Positions 42,701 to 55,133 of a DNA stretch of 64,000 bases are shown in pieces. The stretch lies in the NCBI RefSeq assembly GCF_028389875.1, contig NC_084668.1, forward strand, positions 16,201,993 to 16,265,992, written 5' to 3'. Source of the DNA: Rhea pennata. Lineage: Eukaryota; Chordata; Aves; Rheiformes; Rheidae. The notes under the pieces were generated by a model, which was given only the letters and a program-made list of their open reading frames with translations, was not told the origin of the DNA and made no database searches. A program made the position numbers and the translations under genes. Numbering within the stretch: position 1 is the stretch's first letter; each line of letters opens with the position of its first letter.

Positions 42701-44711
42701 TGTGTATTCACCTCATTTGTCTCCTCCCATAACTCTGAATCTGTACTGGCGAAGCAGGGAAGTCTCAGGGTTATTTAATACCAACCCGTTGTGAGAAAAC
42801 AGATTTCTCTGAACAGGAGAGAAACCTCAGCAGGATCCAAACAAAGAAAGTTATCCCTAGGACCAGCAGCCTTTTAGAAGGAGGGGGAAGCTGAGGAGAT
42901 TTAATGAAAAGCATCTCAGTACCAGAATAAAACCTTAGGGACAAGGAAGACTTGCAGCATGGGGTTTCTCTTAGTTAGCCTACAGAGAAATCAGGGTTGC
43001 AGTCTGGCTGCCTCTGCTTTCTCAGAGCTCTGCTTTCTTGGATGCTCCAGGTTTCTCTCTCCTCTTCTGGGACACCAAGATTGCACAAAGTATGACAGCA
43101 ATCACCTTTTTTCTTTAGTTATCACAAGAAATACCTGGATTGAGCCAAAGCTGATCAAGAAGCTGTAGGAATTTCTGTTTCCTTACATCTCTCCAGTATC
43201 CTGCGGATGTCCTCTGTGGCTGTTTTCCTTCCACCAGCTCTCACCAGCAAGTGAGAGCCCTTCTGTCTCATGACTTCTGATGTCCTTGTGAGATGATGTC
43301 TCCCAATCTTCAGGCACTCTGGCCAGTTGATCTGTTTAGGTACTTCCCCTCTGAAGATACTTCACTGTCAGTGATATCTCAGGGGATTCCAAACTAATTA
43401 GGAATAATCAGGATTTTACAACCTTTCATCGTTATCCTTAAGAATTTCATTCCAGCAATTAAAAAATGACAGGAGACACCAAAGACAGGTATCACACTCA
43501 AAAGCAGAGCTCGTAGTCTCACAAGATGTAGAATATCAGTATCAAACAGTTTGTAATTGTCAGATTTCCCAAATAATCACATACCTCACTGATACCTTAT
43601 TAATGATACTGAAGCATTAACTTGTCTGCAATTGAAAGTACCATATTTTTTTTTTTAATACCCTGGCATCACAGACCTTTATCTGCACTTGTATCCAATT
43701 GAGAGTCCCCTGAGCCAACTAATGCCTGCTGCTAGAGAATCCATTTAAATATCTTGGATTATATTTACTATGTAATGCATTAAGCAATCTCAGGGGAATC
43801 TTCCAATTCTATGTGCATACAGTTTATCTCTTCAGCAACTGCTGGGCCACAGCCTGCTATTCTTACTCAGAGAAATCTCTGATCGGAAGCCGCTGGATAT
43901 CCTGCCCAAGTAAGAACTTGAAGGTGTAGCTTTGTGACACTATTTTTCAGATAATCATCTGTTCCACATTAGGATTTAGAACTGACTGTGTTTTCTGTCA
44001 GACTGTGAATCGGCAGCTTTTTGCTCTGTGGTTTGCAGGTATTTCTATGTGTGATTTCTCACGTTGTCTGAGTAAAACACCACTTGATACTTTCACCAGC
44101 ATGGAGCAGGGTAGGAAGGGAGAGGAGAGTGAGGTATGTTCAGGGATCCTCCAGGTAAGAAGGAAGGAAAAAGAGCCTCAGGTGCTAATGCTGAGTCCTA
44201 GATTTTAGTTATTTTAAGATCAGCAGGCGTCCAACATGTGTTAAAACATCCTGGCAAAAGCACTACATAGTTTCCTGAGAAAAGGAAATGGAGGTCTTGC
44301 AGTCCTTCACTGAAATAACCACTTGCAGCCAGATCTTGAGCTAACCAAGCCTGTGCTGTCTTGTGTTAGCAGAAATACTTCACACCCACCACTTCTGCTT
44401 CATGGCTCTGCGAGCTTTGGTCATAGGGATGTGCCAGTGTGTCTTATTTGTGTATGTATTTAGGTACACACTATGTAGAAAGTATATGCTGTGCACTCTG
44501 GACAGGAGACAGTGGCAAAAGGAAGTGAGGGTCTTAAAACTCTGTTTTAATGTACCGCTCTATGCTTGCTCTGTTGTTACTGTTTGCCAGGTATCAAAAC
44601 GACAGTTTGGTGTATGGAGCAAGCTCCTAGTGCATCTCACAATGCTATTAAATATGAAGTCTTCACACTGAGGATATATTGGGTATTACAGTTGAGTATA
44701 ATTATATAAGT

Positions 44712-45022
44712 ACCTGAAGGGAGGGTGTCAAAGGGACGGGGCCAAACTCTTCAGTTGCCCCATGTGACAGGACAAGAGGCAAAGGGCAGAAATTGAAGCA
44801 CAGGAAGTTCCGCCTGAACGTGAGGGGGAATTTCTTCCCTGTGAGAGTGACGGAGCCCTGGACCAGGTTGCCCAGAGAGGTTGTGGAGTCTCCTTCTCTG
44901 GAGATATTCAAGACCTGCCTGGATGCAACCCTGTCTAACATGTTGTAGCTGACCCTGCTGAGCGAGGAGGTTGGACTAGATGGTCTCCAGAGGTCCCTTC
45001 CAGCCTTACGGGTTCTATGATA
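44712..45022 (+). mobile_element. CR1 LINE, 3' fragment, plus orientation
   Basis: About 310 bp of a 5'-truncated CR1. Recognised by GACAAGAGGCAAAGGGCAGA, the GGGGGAATTTCTTCCCTGTG block, TTGCCCAGAGAGGTTGTGGA, GGTTGGACTAGATGGTCTCC and the terminal CCAGCCTTACGGGTTCTATG. Only the 3' end is present, so it encodes no useful protein. Little decayed, so a bird-age insertion. Confidence 0.9.
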
Positions 45023-47861
45023 CACCAATAAAAACAGATGCCACACCTGATCGCACCCTTAAAGCACTGCTATTGGAGAAAGGATGTTGGCCTCGAAGGA
45101 CTTGTGATATGACTGACTTGGTTCTGCTCTTCCTATGGTATTATGTAATCCAGCAGTGACCTGATAAATAGGCAGAAATTACAGTAGCCACTGGCTGTGT
45201 TTAAAGGTGCAGGACAACCTGCTTGCTTTGGGCAAATGCAGAAATGATGGGTAGAATAGGGGAAGGGAGAGTGCTTGTCTCTGCTTTTTTTTTCCTAGAA
45301 TATTTAAGCACATTTATAAATTTCATTGAGATGTACATCTAAACTACTTGAATTGCTTTGAGAATTTCAAACCATCTCCATTTCCAGTTCATTCTCCTTT
45401 TAAAGCTATGGTTCTCTCTGGAGGCTCGCATACATGTGCCATTCATTGCAATCCTTGGCATGATATAATACATGTAAGGAAATGGATCTCATGCTTGTGG
45501 AAGCTTTGAGTCCTTTGTTTGAATTTATTTCTCTTTCACCAGTCTGGACAAAGAAGTGTGGAGACAAGGGAGACAGCGCTTCAGGCTTTTGCTGTAAAAA
45601 AAAATGTAGATCAGCAGAGTCTGGGGGTTTTGAATTAGTTGGTATGCAAGAAAAATGACTAGGCATTTTGTTTAATATAAAATACAAATGCACAGTTATT
45701 CTTGTATGCTATTTTTCAGACTTCAGTAAAGCTGATCTGCACAGCAGTTATTATCCTGTGACATTTGGGAAAGTTATGGAACAGCAGATGAAAAAAAGAA
45801 CTGATTCATAAAACAGATACTCTGTAAAATGCCCTTGGCTTCTAGAAAAACTCTTTGAAAATGTCATCCAGAAACAATTTAGTGATACTTTTTGTTTGTA
45901 GGCAGGTGTTTCTCCTCGTGCCTCATACTATACTTAAACAGACATTTAATCCAGCCGCACTATGGATCACTGCCATGAGAAGTTGTTTTCCTCCCCTTCT
46001 TTAGCCATTCATTCATCTTTACTGGTAGCATCATGGTGAACCTGATGAGGGAATTCATCTGGCTGAAAATAACTTTTTAATTTCTTTTGAAATGCAAAGG
46101 ATTATTTTCAGCCAGGTATCTCCCTGTCAAGTCCACCACAAGCTGCACACACACTAATATGCTTAGAGAAGGGGTGTTCTCACTTTCCCTTCTAACATCT
46201 CATTCGTCACAGCCTTTGCTATTTGCTAAATTGAAGCAACTGTGTAAAATAGTTTAAGCTATTTAATTTTGAAATGAAGAAAGAACAATAGTGTTTCTCT
46301 GTTTCAGCAGGTATGGCGAGGATGAGTATATGTGCAATTATTTCAGTATTTAAAATAGAACCAAAGCTGGCATACCTGTCTAGGGAGCCTTACTGTTCGG
46401 CCCTCTCCCACCATGAGATCTGAATTAAGTGTGTTTCTTATGTAGGTCTTGCTACATGTCTGTATATTCTTGGGCAGCGTGTCTTGCTTTGGACCTTTGT
46501 GTTCTGCCATAATGTGATTGATGGTAACAGACAGATCCGTTCCAGGCAGCTGGATATATTTGTTACCCCTTTCTTCATGCATACAATCTGCCAGCAGAAA
46601 ACTCCTTTAAAAATACCAAGGGTTGGAAATGGGAGGGTGGGAGTGAGGTGAAGGGTTCCAGGGTAAAAGGAGCAGTCAAAGGAGGATTTGTGGCTGGGGA
46701 GCTCTTTTTTGAGATGGATCTCTGGGGTCTCTTCCCCACCATGGGTAACCCACAGTGCTTATAAAACACAAGTTGTTTTTGTTTCTGCAGATAATCCCTG
46801 CGTGATGTGAGTGAAGACATGGTGCCAGTCCTTCCTGCATGTTGTACATTTTATATGACTATAAAAATAAAAATTGATGCTCCTCACTGCTTACAGTCTA
46901 CATTTTTTCCTCTCATGTCTGCTCTGAGCAGTCATAAAAAGGTTACTTGTGCTGCAGCAGGGATTTAAGATCAAGGATTTTATTAGCTTGCTGGAAGACT
47001 CTTCCTGCCTCTCTGCATGTAGACGGGGTAATTTCTCTTCTGTTGGCAGCAGGATCAAACATTGAAAACCAATGGAAAAACTCTTTGACCTAAATGGTGC
47101 AAGACCAAGCTTTGAGACTCCTGTTTTGTGTGTCAGAGACTAGTACTGTCATGGGAAGCGTAAGCAGCAGTAGCTTTCCTGCATAGTAACAGAAGACTGT
47201 GCTTCTAAAAATTCCTCTCTACAGTGTTTTTGCAGAGCCGCCTCCCCACAGTTTTCCATCTGTTTTCACAAGGAGATTAATATAAATTTGTTTGGCTAAT
47301 AAATTGCTCCCTGTTATCTCTGAAATTTGACCATTTCTTTCCTTTACCTCCCATGGACAATTACTAGATTTCTGTCTGCCTCTGTGCTCCCAGGTGGAAG
47401 ACAGTCATCGCTGATAATAGATGCACAGCTATTGCCAAGCTTCATCTTCACAGCAAGGCTTTAAGGAGTGGAGATCTCACTGCAAACATGGAAAGAGTTG
47501 GTGCTATCAAAAGCTGTGTGGAGCAAGGCTGCCAGAGCTCTCAAGACTCCCTTAGCAATATGCTGAGAGCTGGCCTCATTCTTACAGGACATTAAGAAAA
47601 AGGAAAGAGAAGGAATAAGCTTTGTTCAAACTACTGTGATTTTCTGTAAGAGCCTGTTTTTCGTTCACAACTACTGAGAAAATATTCCCAGCAAAAATCA
47701 GACTAGGGTGTGAACCTGCATGATTCACCAGTGTCCATGAGCAGTTTTGTCAACAGCTAAAGGACATAGAGCTGAGGGTAGTGTTTCTAAGGTGTTGTGT
47801 TCGGAAGGTTAGGCCTGAGTAGCAGAGAGTATTCTAGCTACTGTATTGATGGGACTGACAT

Positions 47862-48128
47862 AGAATCGTAGAATCAGTAAGGTTGGAAGGGACCTCTGGA
47901 GATCATCTAGTCCAACCTCCCTGCTCAAGCAGGGTCAGCTAGAGCATGTTAGGGTTGCATCCAGGCAGGCCTTGAATATCTCCAGAAAAGGAGACTCCAC
48001 AACCTCTCTGGGCAACTTGTTGCAGTGCTCTGTCACTCTCACAGGGAAGAAATTCCCCCTCACATTCAGGCAGAGCTTCCTGGGCTTCAATTTCTGCCCA
48101 TTGCCTCTTGTCCTGTCACATGGGACAA
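47862..48128 (-). mobile_element. CR1 LINE, 3' fragment, minus orientation
   Basis: About 265 bp. On the minus strand it reads the same blocks as the copy at 44712-45022 and ends GGTTGGACTAGATGATCTCC, then CCAACCTTACTGATTCTACG and ATTCTATG. It appears to be the same subfamily as that copy, in the opposite direction. Confidence 0.9.
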
Positions 48129-48199
48129 TGACATCTGAGAACGGAATAAATTTGTGTTTCATCTACCACAGGGACACAGTTCATCTCTTTGTGGTCTGG

Positions 48200-48960
48200 A
48201 GTGAAAACAGGTTTATGATCAGGAGGAATCTTTGTGATCTTCTAGTCTGACCACTCATCTAATACAAGTTAAAGAACTTCTTTACATTAATGCCTCTTCC
48301 AGCCCAGTACCTCTGAGTGAAGTTTTAGAAAGATACGTAGTCTGGATTTGGAAGTTTCCAGTGATAGGATAATTCTCCACAGCTCCCAGTGATGTATATC
48401 AAAGGACACCTACCACATTTGTTCAAATGCCTACCTGGTATCTACCTTGTATTTGTGTCCTTCAGCTTTTTATCTTATTGCATCCTTAGAAGATCTTTTT
48501 CACCAAGTTTTTGTTCCTGATGTAGACTGACATCAGATTTTACCTCCTTGCCTTTCAAAGAGAATAATCTGGGCTCCAGTACTTCCTTATCCAAAGGGCT
48601 AAGATTCATGAACCGGAACAATGGTTCTCAGGGTCTTGGCCCACATTGGCCACTCCCTTGCCTCTCAACAGCTCAGTTGCTAGAGAAGAAACTGCGATGA
48701 CAGCCCTCCTGCCAAGGTGTTTTTTTCTAAATATAGGTGGTAACTCACAGTGACAGTAGCTGCAACAGTGGGAGTGGGAATGTCAGACCTAGCAAGGTAA
48801 CTCAAGGCTCACAGATGTCTGGTCATCAGTATGCATCCTGCCTTATCTGTGAGCACGAGAACTGGACACAGATTTCCAGTAGCAATCATATCTGTGCCAA
48901 ATTCAAAAATAACATTATCTTGCTCCTCCTCAAATAGTCACAGTTCACTTAGTCTTTAGC
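48200..48960 (-). mobile_element. Ancient CR1 remnant, minus orientation
   Basis: Strongly decayed, but successive blocks resemble the old amniote CR1 seen in turtles and crocodiles: GATCTTCTAGTCTGACC (48237-48253), TTTTAGAAAGATACGTAGTC, TTCCAGTGATAGGATAATTC, and GAACTGGACACAGATTTCCA (48859-48878). They occur in the expected order and direction. Boundaries are approximate. Confidence 0.7.
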
Positions 48961-51805
48961 CTTTGGCATCACACTGAGACCTGACATTAGCTTATCATCT
49001 TTCGTGGCCCTTGGGCTCTCATCATGCCATGGGGAGGAAGGTTGCACTGGCCATTTTGCTTTCATTTGCATGTGAGTTTACACAAGGTCACAGCTGGATA
49101 AACTTCAAAAAAACAAAAAATGGCCAACCACAAGGCCTCTAGCTTTGAGGTTTCTTTAAATGTTACTGGCAAGTTGCTGTTTAGTTTAGCCAGATTTATC
49201 TGTCTCTTTTTCAAGGCAGTAGAGACTAAGCATGGGATTACAGCCAGAAATTTGTGGAATCTAATCCCAGCTGAATATCCATGTGTCCAGACTTGCAGAA
49301 GATCATCCTAGCAGTGATACTTTTGGCTTCTCAGTGACTCTGGACTTGCATTATTTTCACCACCTCTGGGAAACTATAGACTCTCACTGCTATCGCAGAG
49401 GCTCATAGGCTCAATCAAGTGATACTAGAATTTTGTAGAGGTAAAACATGAAGTATTACTGCTAATCCTCAAAAAAAAAAATGCTAGAGCCTCTTTGTAT
49501 ATCCCAGATAAGTTTATTAAAAAGACTGAATTTATTTCATAGACATTTGCCCCACAAAGGCATTTTTAAAAATATTAAATGAAAAATTGAGGTACATGGA
49601 TCTCAGAGTCCTGTTAAGGTTAGAGCCAGAGTTTGCTGTCTTTGAAGTCAATGGATGGTTTGCTTTGGACCTAAAAGGGTGAAGTTGAAAGCTAAGCATT
49701 ATATTTCACTGTGAAGTTTCTCGCCTATCCCATTCCTCTTTAATATTATGGTAAATGGAAAACTAGCTGTTTGCATGCTACTTCCAGATATAAAGGCCAC
49801 ATTCCTCAGGCAGAAAAAGTGCAAGAGTCGTTCCAAGGAGTTGCTTCTCCTGAGCTGATTTGTTTCCTTTCCTTTCACCCTTCCTCTCCCCCCACCCCCC
49901 CAACGCAAGGCATATTTCTCACAGAGACCCAAAGGGGGCAAAATTCCTGTATTGTTTTTATTCCATTCTCTTTGGAATAAAATTGGGGAATTTGGAATTT
50001 GGGATGGGAGAAGAATGTGAAGGCAGTGATCTTGAACAACCCACAAATTAAACCACACTGATATACTAGTCTAGAACACTAATCATAGTTATGCCTCTTC
50101 TTTCCTTCTTATATTGATCAACAAAAAATAGTTAAACTAAGTTGCTTCTAAGTAGTTCTAAGTACAGCATTTGACACTGCAGCAAGAAGATTGAGTAGTT
50201 AGTTTAGTATTCTGTGGAGCAATTTTCTAGTATGTCTGCAAATTCAGGCATACATTTTTTGCATGGCAGGTGTAACCTCAGATGGCAGTCTAAACAATCT
50301 GTTCCCAGCCATGTTGCAGAGCTGGCAAAGATAGATATTCCTATGCCCAGTGATTTGGAAGTAGTTTATGTTTCTGGATATGCTGTAACTTGCTTTTTAA
50401 ATTTCATTATATCTGTCTTTTAATCACCAGTGAAGATTTGTTTTCTATAATGCAAGAATGTTTTCTGTAATGCAAAAAATTATCTAAATTGTCGAGTTCT
50501 TTTTTCTTTAAAGTCACACAGAGGCAGCTGGCCACAGTCTTAGGTGTTAAAGTGATGAAATTAATAGTTTTGGAGGGAGGCGTATAAATAGTTGATCTAA
50601 AGTTCTACCACAAATTTCAAAACAAACCAGCAAAACCATATTTCTGGGGGAAGAGCAGGACCACAGTGCCAAACCTAAAAATGCTCACTTTTCTTCCAGC
50701 ATCTGTTCAAGTAAAACAATTTCACCAGAATTTCTTGGGCTATTAATTATGACAACAATGTTTCTTAATTTCCTGTTAAAGATATGACTCAGATATTAGG
50801 TAGAAACTTAATTCTTGGTCATGTGGGTTCTTTTAAATATGTAAATGCTCAACAGCTCCTGAGAGTTGTTAAAATGTTCCTCAGTGTGTTAATATTTGTA
50901 CCTAAATACTTCATGAGTACTTGGCACAGTCAGCTTTTTAAATGTTGTGAAATCTGAGAACCATTATCTCTGCCTGTTCCAGGTTGGTGGAACAGGGCTT
51001 GTTTGCCTCAATGCATGTTCAGTCAGATCTTTTTTACTTAGGCAGCATTCCCACAGATACCAGTGTCACTTACTAATAGTTTTGCTTGAAGGAAGAGTAA
51101 AAACTGAGCCCTTAAATTTGTTTTACAGATTTGTGAAGATTTTATTTTCCTGCAAAGTCAAATGATTTTTGCTGTGATTTCAAATTCCCTCCCCAGTAAA
51201 GTCATCTTGATAGTAGTTTCAGCTTTAAGGCCTTCCTAATGCTAATTTGGAGAGGTTTGAAATGTCATTCATTCTGGCATCACTTGATTACTATTTGTAA
51301 TATCCTTGTGATGGACTGTAAATCAGAACACACTCAAAATTAGGAAGGCTGGCACCAATATAGCTATTGTAATTGTTGTAATTGTTTCTAATCTAGGTCA
51401 GTCCCTTAACTACTCAATTTTTGTCTGTGGTTTCATTTTTTTCATTCTCCTGTGTTTGGGCCAAACCTATTGTCTTCTCTTTGCTGCTAGAATTGCAGAG
51501 GAATGTTAAAATCAACCAATAAGCTGTGCTTGTTTAATCTCTTTTTGTAAATGTTAATATTATTTCATCTTAGAGTATCTTTTCTTTCTTATATTTAAAA
51601 TTAGAAGTTAGGAATCAGGGTTAGATGATATTACAAAAACATGTATCTGTATATTAAAACTGATGTACAAGACAGTAATAAAGATCTTACACAACAGTTA
51701 AAACAGATGGAAGTGAGCATTTACAGGAAAGCTCTGGCAATATTTTCTATTTGGTGTGAAATAGACACTGTCTTTTTCCGCCTTCTCTCTCATTTTAGGC
51801 TGGAA

Positions 51806-51874
51806 ATGGAGTGCATAGTTTGGATGTCAGCAGTGAGGCACCTTCATGAAATAAAGCATTCCTGGAACCATTAG
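51806..51874 (+). other. TMEM169: Upstream ORF 1 in TMEM169 5' UTR (22 codons)
   Basis: ATG 7 nt after the predicted exon start opens a 22-codon frame (starts MECIVWMSAV, ends KHSWNH) that stops before the main start. Context AAATGG has G at +4. It is expected to lower initiation at the main ATG if the exon start is right. Confidence 0.5.
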
Positions 51875-51880
51875 ATATCA

Positions 51881-51907
51881 ATGATTTCTAAGTGTAGGAA
51901 CTGGTAG
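51881..51907 (+). other. TMEM169: Upstream ORF 2 in TMEM169 5' UTR (8 codons)
   Basis: ATG ATT TCT ... TGG TAG, closing 19 nt before the first in-frame upstream ATG at 51927. Together with the first upstream ORF it forms a two-uORF leader. Confidence 0.45.
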
Positions 51908-51959
51908 ATTGGAAACGTGCCAAAAGATGCCAAGTGAGATGCTTGAGAGCAATAGTGGG

Positions 51960-52230
51960 ATGGAGGAGACAGTGCAGAAAGAAAACAAGCCTGGAACCCA
52001 CAGCCCACGCCGTGGCTCCTTGAGGAGGGCTGTGGCAACAACTGTCACCTTTGATGGAGAAGCTACTATGGACCGGAGGAAAAAGAAGAAGAAAGAGTCC
52101 CGTCCTGAGTCAATAATAGTATATCGGTCGGAGAATGAGAATAAGGTGGAAGAAGAGCAGGCAGATGAAGAAGGAGAGGAGAGGAGCTCCGAGGAAGGCT
52201 CCAAGTTCCTGGGTCATTCCATGGCGGATG
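51960..52230 (+). CDS. TMEM169: TMEM169 coding exon A (N-terminal cytosolic part)
   Basis: Encodes residues 1-90 plus one base. The exon itself begins at the acceptor CTCTCATTTTAG (exon from 51799), so 51799-51959 is 5' UTR. The donor is GATG|GTATGT. An upstream open frame reaching 51909 opens with TTG and is not a real start. Confidence 0.92.
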
Positions 52231-53800
52231 GTATGTATGCCTGAGAACATCCCCTTTCCGTAGACAAGTCACTGCCCACCAAGACAGTGCAGGAAAAAAA
52301 GGTTTGAGCTCTTGCTGCCATTTTAAAGGTTCAGAAAAGGTATAAATGTGTATAAGGGGTATAAATGTGAATGCACACTCCTGGTCCTTCAGCCACAACA
52401 AAATATCTGAGTCTAGAATTCTAAGTCCAATCCTAATGCTTCTTTGCTGGCTTCCTGTTTTTATGGGCCACTTCAAATGGCCCAGCCTCACTAGAAAAGC
52501 CTCTGAAGACTGCCTTCCAGGCTAGTCAGAATTAAGTCCAGGAGAAAGAATACTTCAGTCCCACTGAGCTTGTGCTCAGTACCACTGCAGGGGCCATCTA
52601 AGTCAATGTCACCTGGAAGCTAAGGCAGTCTGTGACACAGACACACATGGTATGGCACACATCCCAACACTTTCCTTCCTGGTGCCTTTCTTGACCTATT
52701 AGAATGAAAATTAATTTGGATTGAGATATATTGCAAACTTAAAGTGGAATAATAGCTATTCTAGAATAACTCCATGGGTGGATATGCTTATTCCATAACA
52801 AGAGTCATTTTTGTTTTTAACTAATTCATCCCAAGTATCCATGCTATTCAGGAAGTAATCTGTGAGGAGACCAGCTTACTTTCTTGTAAGCCTCTTCAGC
52901 CCTTTCTTTTAACATACTGTCCCCAGTGAAGGTGCTAGAGTTTTGATTTTTGCCATCTAGAATTCCTGTCTTCTCCCTTATTAGCTTTTCTTCCATTTTC
53001 TTTTGTGATATCTTCTTTATATTGCACTGTTTTTTTGCGTCCCATCCTTTTTGTATTGCTGAATACAATATAACTCCCTCTGTACTATCTGATTCTGTTC
53101 ATGGCCTTTAGGAACTTATAAAAAATGTTCTGCACCAAAAAAAGATCTAATGTTGATAAGCTTATCTGTATTTGTAGGTGTCTGGAGTATGCCTTTAGAC
53201 AGTCGATATGTCACCTTGACTGGAACAATCACCAGGGGAAAGAAGAAGGGTCAGATGGTGGACATCCATGTAACACTAACGGATAAAGAGCTGCAGGAAC
53301 TTGCTAAGTCAAAGGAACCTCCTAAAGAGGACATACCTGAGAAGAAAAAGACATGTGATGTTGGGCTGGACAGAGGCCCCCATATCATCCTCTGGACCAT
53401 TATCTGCCTCCCCATCATTTTTGTAATGTCCTTTGTGGTTTCTTTCTACTATGGAACCATTACATGGTATAACATCTTCTTGGTGTACAATGAAGAGAGG
53501 ACCTTCTGGCACAAAATCACATTTTGTCCCTTTTTGATCATCTTCTATCCAATTATAATCATGGTTTTATCTTTTTCCCTAGGCCTGTACTCAGCTGTGA
53601 CCCAGGTAACATGGTCCTTTGGGGACTGGTGGCATGCTGTCAGGGATATGGAGAAGGGCTTCTGTGGCTGGCTCTGCAGCAAGCTAGGTTTGGAAGATTG
53701 CTCTCCGTACAGCATTGTCGAGCTGCTAGATTCTGATAATATCTCAGGTAGTCTCTCTGGCAAGAGTTCTGCACAGGGGGTTGAGACTTCGGCAGTCTGA
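51960..53800 (+). CDS. TMEM169: Transmembrane protein 169, whole spliced coding region
   Basis: Joining 51960-52230 and 53178-53800 gives 894 nt, 297 aa plus stop, the human length. The N-terminal cytosolic part has GSLRRAV and a lysine run followed by ESRPESIIVYRS, then an acidic Glu-rich stretch. From residue 95 the protein is near-identical to human: LDSRYVTLTGTITRGKKKGQ and MVDIHVTL. Two hydrophobic segments at about residues 160-182 and 208-231 flank FLVYNEERTFWHK. The conserved tail includes DMEKGFCGWLCSKLGLEDCS and YSIVELL. Molecular function is unknown; it is a conserved vertebrate two-pass membrane protein with its own Pfam family. The start at 51960 (GGGATGG, G at -3 and +4) matches the human N-terminus MEE. 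Two in-frame ATGs upstream (51927, 51939) could add 11 or 7 residues. Confidence 0.95.
53178..53800 (+). CDS. TMEM169: TMEM169 coding exon B (transmembrane and C-terminal part)
   Basis: The acceptor TATTTGTAG joins GAT-G|GT-GTC-TGG, giving ADGVWSMPLDSRYVTL. It holds both membrane segments and the conserved cysteine-containing tail, and ends in TGA at 53798-53800. Intron 2 (52231-53177, 947 bp) shows nothing else. Confidence 0.95.
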
Positions 53801-55108
53801 GCCTTTGTCCTGGCTGACTCTTTTGGTCATAAGCAAGTGGTTTCATCTAGAAAATAACTGATTTTTTATACATAAATATATTTAAACAAAAACATAAAGA
53901 AGATAAAATATTGGGCTCAGAGTGCCCTTTAAATGTGACAGAATGCAAGTATGCTAGCTGTTTGTGGTCTGAGTGGGGAGGTGCATGGCTCTCCAATGAC
54001 TTGTCATCTGTTTTAGCTAATTACAACTTTGTAGAATAGTGAGAAAATCCAGATCCATGGGGCTGGGCCTGTATGTGGGATGGCAGGTATATAAGCTGAA
54101 AAGCCTGCTTCTGTAAAGTTATTCTTAAGAAATAGAAGATAACAGTGAACTGTAGACCCACTGAAAATAAGACTCTACTCAGGAGATGAATTTTAGGAGA
54201 CAGGAACTCATTCAGAGTTGTAGGCTAAGTTGCAATGTGTGCAGTATTCCTGCAGTTTTCCTAGCTGGCAAAACTTTTTCAGCTATTCAGACAAATGAAC
54301 AAACCTTCCAGGTGGGCTAACTGCTGAGACAGTGTCAGAGTTTGAAAGATAGCCTACTACAATACTTGTGCCCAGGATTTGTGTAGCTCCTGATAAAAGC
54401 ACACGACATACACTGACCTGAAATGCATCCATCACATGATCAAAGTTTAGGGCTTGCTCTGTAATGCAGTGTGTGGGAATGTAATTGTGTGGCAGATATG
54501 TCACCAAGAACCTCAGGTTGCAGCAGGTGCACATGTATGTGATTAGGATGTATCTGCATTTGATCTTGGTAAGTGCATTCACAGGAAGGAATGGGCTTCA
54601 GGAGTCTTCAGCAAGAGAACAACCAAGAGCCTACAGTCAGAGCAGCTACAATATAAGTAAGAAACATTTACTCTGAGGAGGGCTGGTCAGTTTGAATGTC
54701 ACTGCCATTTATATGTAGACTGGTGGCATGTCTATTTAAGGTTGTGGATTTGTGCTTGGGACTGGAAAGTCTCACTGAAATGGTTGTTTTTCAAGTTGCC
54801 CTTATGGAAGAGATGCTGAATTACTCTTTCAGAATGGGGATGTCCCTGAGCCCACATCTGTTACTGCAAGTGCAAACTGCATTAATTTCTCAACTCTGGA
54901 AATATCCCCTCACTCATTTCCTGCTTAATTATGTGGAAGAGCAATGGATTATACTTCCTCCTCTGATCATGTCTCAATGTCTCATTTTTATAATTGGTTT
55001 TCCAATTTTGGAACTTTGCATGGTGTCTCTAGCCAGGCTGAGGTGGCCCCCATAGGCTGGAGAAATTTTAGTTGTCTATTTACAAAATTACTAGCAGAAA
55101 AGTTGTGG

Positions 55109-55133
55109 TTTTTTTTTTTGGGGGGGGGGGGGG
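55109..55133 (+). repeat. T11G14 homopolymer junction
   Basis: Eleven T immediately followed by fourteen G, in the probable TMEM169 3' UTR. Confidence 0.9.

Larger units (their letters stand above)
39715..51798 (+). other. TMEM169: TMEM169 intron 1, predicted
   Basis: About 12.1 kb. It holds a young plus-oriented CR1 (44712-45022), a young minus-oriented CR1 (47862-48128) and an ancient minus-oriented CR1 remnant (about 48200-48960). No other coding sequence recognised; open frames over the CR1 copies are repeat shadows. Confidence 0.55.

Noticed and set aside
44702-45046. 114-codon minus-strand frame
   Set aside because: It is the antisense of a CR1 3' end and encodes nothing known.
47972-48250. 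92-codon plus-strand frame
   Set aside because: Antisense reading of a minus-oriented CR1.
51909-51926. Extension of TMEM169 to a start at 51909
   Set aside because: That codon is TTG. ATG starts with better context and human-like length lie downstream.
54696-55055. 119-codon frame downstream of TMEM169
   Set aside because: Hydrophobic, no known family, inside the probable 3' UTR; treated as chance.
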